This document shows, piece after piece, positions 1 to 5,375 of a DNA stretch of 8,728 nucleotides. The DNA lies in NCBI GenBank assembly GCA_030839105.1, contig JAUZEI010000463.1, positions 1-8,728 on the forward strand, in the 5' to 3' direction. Below the pieces are notes generated by a model. It was not told the DNA's origin, made no database searches, and saw only the letters and a program-made list of their open reading frames with translations. The translations under genes and the position numbers were made by a program. Position 1 is the stretch's first letter. Every line of letters starts with the position of its first letter. This DNA comes from Actinomycetota bacterium. GTDB taxonomy: Bacteria; Actinomycetota; Acidimicrobiia; IMCC26256; PALSA-610.

Positions 1-1275
1 CGCGGGCGTGAGTGCATTGGGTCGTGGGATACGCCCGGACGCCATGCCGTCGCGTAGCCAGCCCATCGTGAGCCAAACATTCCCGAACCGGTCGGGTTGC
101 ATGGAACGTGGAACGTTGGCAAAGACCGGAAGTTGCGGAGACGAAAGGATGAGCTCCTTGTACACGCGCCAGTCGGGCGCGTTATCGGCGGCAACCCGCA
201 CGTTGCCCGGTACCCCGAGCACAAGAAGCGCCAGGGCAATTGGTGCGAGCACCTTCGATCGTCGGCTCAGTGCCTCCGCGGCGACGGCCAGCACGGGCAG
301 TATCAACACAGCCGCGACATAGCGATAGCGACTCGCCGGTCCGGGTGGTGTGCCCAGCGCGAAGTCGGCGCCGCGTCCCAGCCCGGTCACGAACAAAAAG
401 GTGATGGCGCCGAACAGGAGTGCCGCGGGTACAGCCGCTCGCTCGCGAAGTTCCGCGCCGCGCAACGGGCGCCACGCCAGCGTCAGACCGACGCACAACA
501 GGACGAAGAGCGCGGCGCCGACGCCCCAGAGATGGCCGCCGATTGCTCCGAAGGTCCCGCTCAGCTCGCGCGCCGTGAATCGAAATGCCTCCGTGAGCGA
601 TGCGCGCCGTGTGTATGCCTGGTGTCCGATCGTGGCGAACCACAGTACGTAGACCGCGCCCAACGTTCCGGCATGTAACAGCGCGGGCCTCCAGCCTCGT
701 CGGAGGAGAACCGCCACACCGACGACGACGATCATCGTCGTCGCTACGCCTGAGCACAGCAGGGCTGCGAGTCCCAGGCCGAGGCCGATCCAGTCGCGTC
801 GATCAATCGGACCGCTGTGATCAACCACCAGCAAGTACCCGAGACCGAGGGCGAGCGTCGCGCACCAGGCCGACTGGAACGAGTACTCGATGTTGAACCA
901 ACCGGGTCCGAACAACGCGAACGTCGTGGCTGCGGCCGTCGCCAACCACGGGCCCACGCCCGCGCGGAGCATCACCACGCGCAACAGTGCGGCGACGGCT
1001 AGATGAAGTGTCACTACCAGAACGAGGTACGGCACATACGTGCGCAGTCCGAACAGCTGCCACAGGAGGCGAAACGCGAGGATGGGAAGGGTCGACCAAT
1101 GTTCATTGTGGGGGCGGAATAGATCCCCGAGGTTGCCGGCCTGCCGGGCCGCCAGAAAGTCCCACTCGTCTTGTGAGAACCAGGCGTAACGACCGATCCG
1201 GAGGAAGAACACAAACGAAGCCACCTCGACCCCGATGAACGTGCCCAATGCCGCCCGGCGCGCGTTCAGCTTCAA
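1..1275 (-). CDS. GT-C family membrane glycosyltransferase (GT39/mannosyltransferase-like), C-terminus cut by window edge
   Basis: The minus-strand frame is open from a TTG at 1275 to position 1, giving 425 residues without a stop. No ATG lies in frame near the start. TTG is chosen because GAGAAGGG lies 9 nt upstream and an in-frame TGA lies 18 nt upstream of it. Residues 10-27 form a first membrane helix. The following loop contains 'WFSQDEWDF' (32-40) with the acidic pair D36-E37, then 'GNLGDLFRPHNEHWSTLPI' (47-65). An acidic pair in the first external loop is the catalytic or metal-binding hallmark of GT-C polyprenyl-phosphate-sugar transferases. Many hydrophobic helices follow (about 82-104, 108-123, 135-152, 163-192, 197-215, 247-267, 281-299, 318-335, 344-358). 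'SRYRYVA' (315-321) resembles the conserved Arg-Tyr region before the late helices. The likely role is transfer of a sugar from a lipid-phosphate donor to a cell-surface acceptor; donor and acceptor cannot be read from sequence. It is divergent from the GNAT at 1619. Confidence 0.85.
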   Translation of the reverse strand, partial: MKLNARRAALGTFIGVEVASFVFFLRIGRYAWFSQDEWDFLAARQAGNLGDLFRPHNEHWSTLPILAFRLLWQLFGLRTYVPYLVLVVTLHLAVAALLRVVMLRAGVGPWLATAAATTFALFGPGWFNIEYSFQSAWCATLALGLGYLLVVDHSGPIDRRDWIGLGLGLAALLCSGVATTMIVVVGVAVLLRRGWRPALLHAGTLGAVYVLWFATIGHQAYTRRASLTEAFRFTARELSGTFGAIGGHLWGVGAALFVLLCVGLTLAWRPLRGAELRERAAVPAALLFGAITFLFVTGLGRGADFALGTPPGPASRYRYVAAVLILPVLAVAAEALSRRSKVLAPIALALLVLGVPGNVRVAADNAPDWRVYKELILSSPQLPVFANVPRSMQPDRFGNVWLTMGWLRDGMASGRIPRPNALTPA

Positions 1276-1519
1276 GACCCGGCACCCTTCTCAATGTCAG
1301 TGGTCCGGGGAACCGAACGCCGGCGAAGTGATCCGACGAACCGGATGCACGCGAGAGCGCGCCGGTCGGTGACCCTCGGCGCGAGCGACCAATGGGCTGC
1401 GATCATCTGCGGCTGGGTGCTCACCGGCACCGGGTGCAGGACTCGCAGCCGCATGCGCTCGATTGTGCCCGCCGCGGAGACCCGCGGGCGAACCGGCACG
1501 AGAGAGCTAGCGTTCCATA

Positions 1520-1597
1520 ATGACGTACGTCGACATCAACGAGAACATCAACGAGCACGCGCCACGGGCCACTTTGATTCCAATCGGCCGGTCCTGA
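1520..1597 (+). CDS. Possible 25-residue small protein
   Basis: ATG at 1520 to TGA at 1595-1597, with an in-frame TAG at 1508-1510 fixing the upstream limit. The peptide begins MTYVDINENINEHAP. It is acidic and Asn-rich, unlike the Arg/Pro-rich translations of non-coding frames here. Twenty of its 24 codons after ATG end in G or C, including the first 12 in a row. The only Shine-Dalgarno-like sequence is GAGAG about 14 nt upstream, which is rather far. It ends 21 nt before the GNAT start, so it could be a leader ORF for that gene. I do not recognise the peptide, and an ORF this short can arise by chance. Confidence 0.2.
   Translation: MTYVDINENINEHAPRATLIPIGRS
1533..1556 (+). repeat. 12-bp tandem direct repeat, two copies
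   Basis: ACATCAACGAGA (1533-1544) is followed directly by ACATCAACGAGC (1545-1556), identical at 11 of 12 positions. In the small ORF frame the two units read as a near-duplicated Asp/Glu-Ile-Asn-Glu stretch. It could equally be a regulatory direct repeat or chance. Confidence 0.6.
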
Positions 1598-1618
1598 GCC
1601 TCAGCTCCTCGACTCGTG

Positions 1619-2110
1619 ATGCGAACCGAACGCCTGGAGGTGCGGTCTCCGACTGAAGCTGATCGCAATCGGTTCGTCGAGCTGTTCCAGGATCCCGAAT
1701 TCATGGTGTTCTCCGACGGCGTGCACGACCTCGTCTCCGCGCACGCGCGCTTCGACCAGATGCTTCTCACCGCGAACGAGTTGCCGTTCGCGAAGCAGCC
1801 CGTCATCGAGCTCACGACGGGCCGGATCGTGGGCTACTCCGGTGTCGCCCGGTTCGATTTCCAAGGCGCTTCCCGATTGGAGTTCGGGTACCGACTCGTT
1901 CCCGAGGCTCGAGGGCGGGGATATGCGACGGAGGCCGGCCGCGCCCTTCTTGCGCTTGCCGCCGAGACGTTCCGCGGCGAGCTGCTGGGCATGGTTCATC
2001 CGGCGAACGAGGCGTCGATCCGCGTCATCACGAAGCTCGGTTTCGAGTTCTGGAAGCAAGCGGAGGTGAACGGGTACGTCGACAACCTCTACCGACGCAC
2101 GTTCCGGTGA
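1619..2110 (+). CDS. GNAT-family N-acetyltransferase, RimJ/RimL type
   Basis: A 163-residue protein, standard length for a one-domain GNAT that moves an acetyl group from acetyl-CoA to an amine. The N-terminus 'MRTERLEVRSPTEAD' is the classic RimJ/RimL-type opening. The acetyl-CoA pyrophosphate-binding motif is at 97-104 (E-A-R-G-R-G-Y-A) after the strand 'LEFGYRLV' (87-94). The family signature 'N-x-x-S-x-x-V-x-x-K-L-G-F' is seen at 130-142 (N130, S133, L140, G141, F142). These features suit acylation of a protein N-terminus or of a small molecule such as an antibiotic or amino acid; the substrate is not predictable. A GTG at 1616 directly precedes the ATG and is a possible start one codon earlier. 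No Shine-Dalgarno sequence is visible before either. The gene converges on the minus-strand operon, with 17 bp between stop codons. It looks unrelated to the lipid genes next door. Confidence 0.9.
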   Translation: MRTERLEVRSPTEADRNRFVELFQDPEFMVFSDGVHDLVSAHARFDQMLLTANELPFAKQPVIELTTGRIVGYSGVARFDFQGASRLEFGYRLVPEARGRGYATEAGRALLALAAETFRGELLGMVHPANEASIRVITKLGFEFWKQAEVNGYVDNLYRRTFR

Positions 2111-2127
2111 CTTGACTGCCCGAACCG

Positions 2128-2463
2128 CTACTGCCGCTGCTGGACTTCGGTGTTCAGAGCCTCGAACATCTCGTGGTCGACGAGGTCGTCGTATTCGGGA
2201 CGGCGTTGGATGAACCGTTCGACGAAAGGGCACACGGGCACGATGGAGAGACCGCGTCGGCGGATGTCGTCGAGCGCTCCGCCCACCAGGCTCGTCGCCA
2301 GACCGTGGCCCGCGTTCGCCTCCGGGACCTCGGTGTGTGCGAGCACGACCCGTCCGCCCCGCATCGTGTACTGCAGGAAACCGTTGACGACACCGTCGAC
2401 GACGATCTCGTAGCGGGAACGGTCCGGGTTGTTGCGTATCTCCGTCACACGACTCTCCGTCAC
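2128..2463 (-). CDS. Small COG2388-type GNAT acetyltransferase
   Basis: A 111-residue protein, third gene of the minus-strand operon. It matches the small YjdJ/NATD1-like acetyltransferases (COG2388). The N-terminal 'NNPDRSRYEIVVDG' (11-24) is the family opening. 'HTEVPEANAGHGLATSLV' (43-60) contains the acetyl-CoA loop (G52, G54). 'VPVCPFVERFI' (75-85) carries C78, the conserved cysteine of the family's C-P-F motif, followed by 'RRPEYDDLV' (87-95). These proteins are small stand-alone acyltransferases of uncertain substrate. The chosen GTG (2463-2461) overlaps the dehydrogenase stop as GTGA and has GGAG 6 nt upstream. A second GTG (2448-2446) also has GGAG 6 nt upstream and gives 'VTEIRNNPDRSRYEI', closer to the usual family start, with 106 residues. 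Either start or both may be used. Translation is probably coupled to the dehydrogenase. Confidence 0.88.
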   Translation of the reverse strand: MTESRVTEIRNNPDRSRYEIVVDGVVNGFLQYTMRGGRVVLAHTEVPEANAGHGLATSLVGGALDDIRRRGLSIVPVCPFVERFIQRRPEYDDLVDHEMFEALNTEVQQRQ

Positions 2464-2478
2464 GGGACGCTCCGTGAC
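2434..2478 (-). repeat. Three imperfect 15-bp tandem units over the SDR stop / GNAT start
   Basis: On the minus strand, units 2478-2464, 2463-2449 and 2448-2434 each begin GTSACGGAG (S = G or C) and then diverge over 6 bases. In the GNAT frame they read V-T-E-R-P, V-T-E-S-R and V-T-E-I-R. Each unit supplies a GGAG ribosome-binding core 6 nt before the next unit, and units two and three begin with a GTG start codon. The repeat therefore duplicates an initiation site. Confidence 0.75.
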
Positions 2479-3284
2479 TGGGCCTCCTCGCGGAGTCCCT
2501 TGGCGAAGTCCGCCATACCCCTCAGGTACTGGTCGCAATGCTCGGTCTTCCCCACGGCGATGGCCTTGGCGTCGATGCCGCCCGGGAACACGGGCGGGAT
2601 GTAGTACTCGAACCCGTCGTCGGCGATGGCGTCGGCGATGCCCGCCGCACACTCCGACGCGGGAACCTTGTCGACCTCCATGAGCGCGGGAAGGTTGTCG
2701 GGCTGATCCCAGATCTCGGTGGCGATCGGCCCCGGCAGCACGAGCTTCACCTCGACCCCGGTGCCCGCGAGGTCGAGCAGCATCGCTTCCGCGAACCCGC
2801 ACATCGCGTATTTCGCCGCGTTGTACGCGGCTTCGTTCATGATCGGGATGCGGCCGCCCATGCTCGAGACGAACATGATCTGGCCCTTCCCCCGCTCGAT
2901 CATGCGGGGCAACACGGCGAGACCCATGCGCACAGGGGAGTGGAAGTCGACGTCCATCACGTGCTGCACGTCGTGGGGCGTGAGGTCGGTGACGCGCGCG
3001 CGCTTCGGAATCGCGGCGTTGTTCACGAGCACGTCGAGCCCGCCGAATGCGTCCCAGGCTTCGAGCGCGATCTGAGCGGCCAGTTCGAGATCGCCGAGAT
3101 CGGCCGCCCAGAGACGGGAGTGGGGGGAGAACGCCCGGCACCGTTCGAGCACCTCCTCGAGGCGATCGGCGCGGCGGGCAACGATGCCGACCGTCGCACC
3201 CCGCTCGGCCAGGATGGGCGCGAGCGCGGCGCCGATGCCGCTCGACGCGCCGGTGACCAGGATGTTCGCGCCCTCGATCTTCAC
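2460..3284 (-). CDS. Short-chain dehydrogenase/reductase (classical SDR)
   Basis: A 274-residue classical SDR that should oxidise an alcohol or reduce a ketone with NAD(P). The Rossmann glycine motif 'TGASSGIG' is at 11-18. 'VARRADR' (35-41) puts arginines after strand 2, favouring NADPH. D62 ('AADLGD') is the usual adenine-ring contact, and 'NNAA' is at 88-91. The catalytic residues are S141, Y154 and K158 ('YNAAK', 154-158), with the normal 13-residue Ser-Tyr spacing, followed by 'PGPIATE' (184-190). The fourth tetrad residue, normally Asn in a 'V-N-F/L' context, reads Asp (D113 in 'MDVDFHSP'). The tail 191-274 is unusual and rich in charged residues. The GTG start (3284-3282) overlaps the upstream hydrolase stop as GTGA, with AAGGGG just upstream; longer readings of this frame lack SDR homology. 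The substrate is unknown. The steroid-type neighbours suggest a hydroxysteroid or hydroxyacyl substrate, which is inference only. Confidence 0.92.
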   Translation of the reverse strand: MKIEGANILVTGASSGIGAALAPILAERGATVGIVARRADRLEEVLERCRAFSPHSRLWAADLGDLELAAQIALEAWDAFGGLDVLVNNAAIPKRARVTDLTPHDVQHVMDVDFHSPVRMGLAVLPRMIERGKGQIMFVSSMGGRIPIMNEAAYNAAKYAMCGFAEAMLLDLAGTGVEVKLVLPGPIATEIWDQPDNLPALMEVDKVPASECAAGIADAIADDGFEYYIPPVFPGGIDAKAIAVGKTEHCDQYLRGMADFAKGLREEAQSRSVP

Positions 3285-4561
3285 GTCGTCCCCTTGCTCG
3301 CGCCGGCTTGCCCGGCCTTCTGCTGTGACTCGTGCTCGGCCCACGAGAAGATGCCCTTCGACATCGTGGACGCCTCCACGCCGGCCCGCGCACCGAACAC
3401 CTGGGCGCGCGCCGCGTGCACGCCGGCATCGTCGGGCGCGGCCTGCGCCGCCAACTCCACGAGATGACCCGCGAGCCGCAGGTCGCCGTCGGCCGCGATG
3501 TCGAGCGCGCGGGTTGCGAGCCGCGTCGCTCCACCCGCGAGGTCGGCGATCTCCCGCGCGAGGTCGGCCGCGGGCGCGGGCTTGAGGTGCGACGGGTCGC
3601 CGTCGTACCAGCCGCCGTAGAGTCGCCACAGATTACGAACGACGAACTCGGGCTCGTCGTAGACGGCATGCAGGTATGGACGCGCGAGCAGATGCTCCGG
3701 CGCGCGCACGGTCTGGACGATGTCGTCGAGCCGCGCCCCCTCGTTCATCAACGCGAGCGTCTGCTCGACCAGCGACTCAAGTAGCTCCGCACCCTCGGTG
3801 AGCGCGCGGCGAACCCGTTCGGCGCCGACGATGGGGAGACCGTGACCCGGCAGCAACACCTCCGGCTCCAACGCGATCATCTTGCGGAACGCGATCGCCC
3901 AGTCGCGGGCGTAGCGCTGTGCTTTCTGTGGGTTGCCGCAGTTCGGCGACGCCCAGATGAACATGTCGCCCGCGAACAGCACCTTGCGCGCGGGGGCCCA
4001 TACCCACGTCGCGTCGTCGGTCTCGCCCCGGTCGTGGTACAGCTCGAATGCTTCGCCGCCCACGTCGATCGTCAGCGTGTCGGAGTACGTCTCGTCGGGC
4101 ATGCGGTAGGTCGTCGGCCACCGCAGTCCGGGCGCCTTGAACTGACGCTGGTTGATCACGGCGTTGTAACCGGCGGTCATCCGGTACCGGTCGAAGCGCT
4201 CCGCGATCGCGGCGTGCGCGACGACTCTCGGCGCCCGCCAGCCGTTGGTGAGCGCCTCGTCCTCGTAGAGGTCGACGCCGAAGACGTGGTCGATGTGGCC
4301 GTGCGTGAAGACGGCGGTGTGGAGCGGGCTCCCCGACCAGGTGCGGATCGTGTCGTGCACCGACTGCGCGTGGAACACGCCGCTGGTGTCGACGATCATC
4401 AACCCGTCCGGGGTGTCGACCGCGGACGAGTTGGCGAAGGCGTCGACGAAGGCCAGGCCGGGCTGGACCTCGGCCATCTCGCCGCTCGACGCGAACGGGT
4501 GATGCGCCTCGATCGGCAGCGCGCCGGTGAACAACGCGTCGGCCAGCTCCAGCAGATCCAT
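3281..4561 (-). CDS. MBL-fold metallo-hydrolase with alkyl-sulfatase-type dimerisation region
   Basis: A 426-residue metallo-beta-lactamase-fold protein and first gene of the minus-strand operon. The metal motif T-H-G-H-I-D-H is at 86-92 (H87, H89, D91, H92). Further probable ligands are E180 ('RGETDDATW'), D199 ('LFAGDMF') and H240 ('LLPGHG'). Residues 303-328 include 'NLWRLYGGWYDGDPSHLKP', matching the substrate-pocket/dimerisation segment of SdsA1-type alkyl sulfatases ('Y-x-G-W-[FY]-D-G-x-P'). Those enzymes hydrolyse sulfate esters of long alkyl chains. They are usually above 600 residues and end in an SCP2-like domain. This protein is shorter, lacks that domain and has no signal peptide, so it should act in the cytoplasm, perhaps on a different ester or thioester. 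The ATG start is supported by AGGTGGG about 12 nt upstream. The 3' end overlaps the dehydrogenase gene by 4 bases. A KstR-like operator lies upstream, so steroid- or lipid-linked repression is likely but unproven. Confidence 0.88.
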   Translation of the reverse strand: MDLLELADALFTGALPIEAHHPFASSGEMAEVQPGLAFVDAFANSSAVDTPDGLMIVDTSGVFHAQSVHDTIRTWSGSPLHTAVFTHGHIDHVFGVDLYEDEALTNGWRAPRVVAHAAIAERFDRYRMTAGYNAVINQRQFKAPGLRWPTTYRMPDETYSDTLTIDVGGEAFELYHDRGETDDATWVWAPARKVLFAGDMFIWASPNCGNPQKAQRYARDWAIAFRKMIALEPEVLLPGHGLPIVGAERVRRALTEGAELLESLVEQTLALMNEGARLDDIVQTVRAPEHLLARPYLHAVYDEPEFVVRNLWRLYGGWYDGDPSHLKPAPAADLAREIADLAGGATRLATRALDIAADGDLRLAGHLVELAAQAAPDDAGVHAARAQVFGARAGVEASTMSKGIFSWAEHESQQKAGQAGASKGTT

Positions 4562-4636
4562 GGGAGGGAGCGTCCCACCTGGGCCTCCCAGCGGGCGAAC
4601 TTGTGGCGAAAATCAGAACGTGTTCCAATTCCGATC
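4562..4636. promoter_or_regulatory. Divergent promoter region between hydrolase operon and kstR-like gene
   Basis: This 75-bp spacer must serve both directions. It contains one operator-like palindrome (4614-4627). On the minus strand the palindrome is followed by TGATTTT (4615-4609), an AT-rich -10-like stretch resembling the TATTTT that follows the same palindrome before fadD. Nearer the hydrolase start, GGGAGG and CCTCCC (minus strand) could form a stem in the 5' leader just upstream of ATG. Confidence 0.6.
4614..4627 (+). promoter_or_regulatory. KstR-type operator 1 (shared, divergent)
   Basis: CAGAACGTGTTCCA matches the published KstR consensus TNNAACNNGTTNNA at 7 of 8 fixed positions (C instead of the first T). 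The core GAACGTGTTC occurs again before fadD. It lies 10 bp before the GTG of the regulator, a position expected to block transcription of that gene and of the divergent operon. Confidence 0.75.
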
Positions 4637-5308
4637 GTGGTACCCGTGCAGCCCCCGCTTCCGCCCCCGATCCCGCCCGGCGCCGTTACCGTCCCCGACC
4701 CCGTCCCCGACCGCGACGCGGAGCCCGCGGCCGAGGGGGCATTGGCGCGCAGTCAGGCCGCTCGCCGCCGGCGCGTGCTCGATGCAACGCTGCAACTCGC
4801 GGCCGCGGGGGGCTTCGACGCGGTGCAGATGCGCGACGTCGCGGCAGCGGCCGATGTCGCGCTCGGCACGGTCTACCGCTACTTCGCGTCGAAGGAGCGG
4901 CTGCTGCTCGAGGCGATGGCGGAGCAACAAGCCGACCTGCGCGCCTATCTCGAAGTGCATCCGCCGCGCGAGCCCACGCCCGCGGCACGCGTCGTCTCGG
5001 TGCTGCGGGGCGCGAACCATTCGCTGCGCGAGTTCCCGGACGTCACCGCCGCGATGGTGCGTTCGTTCGGCACCGCGCAGATCGAGAACGCCGACATCGT
5101 CCGGCGCGTCACTGAGATCATGACGGGAATCATCACGAGCGCGATCCATGCACCCGAACGCCGGGCCGCGACCGAGAACGAGGTGAGGGTCGCCCGCATC
5201 CTGATGCAGGTCTGGCTCTCCTCACTGAACGGCTGGGTGTGCGGCGTCGACGGCCCCGACCGGGTCGACGACGATCTGGCCGCCGCCGCGGCGCTTCTCC
5301 TGCCCTGA
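4637..5308 (+). CDS. kstR: TetR-family transcriptional regulator, KstR-like
   Basis: A 223-residue TetR regulator. The helix-turn-helix region at about 63-90 ('VQMRDVAAAADVALGTVYRY' then 'FASKERLL') and the preceding 'RRRRVLDATLQLA' (43-55) closely follow mycobacterial KstR as I recall it. The C-terminal 'VARILMQVWLSSLNGW' followed by a Val-Asp-Asp-Leu-Ala helix also matches. KstR represses steroid-degradation genes and is released by steroid-CoA thioesters. Assignment to KstR itself rather than a paralogue is inference from remembered sequence, strengthened by KstR-type operators here and before fadD. GTG 4637 is chosen because it sits at nearly the same distance from its operator as the fadD ATG does, suggesting a leaderless start; GTG 4646 and TTG 4742 are alternatives. 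The first 35 or so residues are Pro-rich and probably disordered, longer than the short tail of mycobacterial KstR. Autoregulation is likely. Confidence 0.85.
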   Translation: MVPVQPPLPPPIPPGAVTVPDPVPDRDAEPAAEGALARSQAARRRRVLDATLQLAAAGGFDAVQMRDVAAAADVALGTVYRYFASKERLLLEAMAEQQADLRAYLEVHPPREPTPAARVVSVLRGANHSLREFPDVTAAMVRSFGTAQIENADIVRRVTEIMTGIITSAIHAPERRAATENEVRVARILMQVWLSSLNGWVCGVDGPDRVDDDLAAAAALLLP

Positions 5309-5351
5309 GGCGCGCCGCCCCCGCCGTTCCCGACGCATTTCGCCTCGGGAG

Positions 5352-5365
5352 TGGAACGTGTTCTA
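5352..5365 (+). promoter_or_regulatory. KstR-type operator 2 (fadD promoter)
   Basis: TGGAACGTGTTCTA matches TNNAACNNGTTNNA at all 8 fixed positions. It overlaps the first two bases of the presumed -10 element and ends 10 bp before the fadD ATG, so bound repressor would exclude RNA polymerase. Confidence 0.82.
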
Positions 5366-5369
5366 TTTT
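5364..5369 (+). promoter_or_regulatory. -10 element of a probable leaderless promoter
   Basis: TATTTT fits the actinobacterial TANNNT -10 pattern. Six bases separate it from A5376 of the fadD ATG, the spacing expected if transcription starts on the start codon. No Shine-Dalgarno sequence lies before that ATG. Confidence 0.6.
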
Positions 5370-5375
5370 CGGCCG

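Larger units (their letters stand above)
1276..1618. other. Divergent spacer of about 340 bp between glycosyltransferase and GNAT
   Basis: This stretch separates two divergent genes and should hold both promoters. I see no convincing -35/-10 pair. It contains one possible 25-residue ORF and a 12-bp tandem repeat, both listed separately. A 75-codon minus-strand frame (1499 to 1272) ends in a 4-base TTGA overlap with the glycosyltransferase start and has GC-rich third positions. The opposite strand is almost as GC3-rich, and the translation is Arg-rich and unrecognisable, so I do not call it a gene. Confidence 0.5.

Noticed and set aside
103..118. TGGAACG repeated twice inside the glycosyltransferase gene, resembling the operator arm
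   Set aside because: The arms lack the AAC-NN-GTT spacing of the KstR motif and lie deep in coding sequence with no promoter nearby.
182..757. 191-codon minus-strand frame in the glycosyltransferase region
   Set aside because: It is a different frame of the same strand, Arg-rich, and overlaps the frame that encodes membrane helices and the GT-C motif.
2460..3629. SDR extended upstream to 389 residues
   Set aside because: Residues before 'VKIEGANILVTGAS' are Arg-rich, lack homology and overlap the hydrolase coding sequence. GTG 3284 gives the usual SDR N-terminus.
2128..3669. 513-codon frame that would fuse a long N-terminal region to the small GNAT
   Set aside because: Only the last 111 residues show GNAT homology. 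The rest is the wrong frame of the SDR and hydrolase genes, and a GTG with a ribosome-binding site lies at the GTGA overlap.
3842..4636. Plus-strand frame running into the KstR-like gene from 3842
   Set aside because: It is antisense to the MBL hydrolase and only joins the regulator frame because no stop intervenes. It has no domain of its own.
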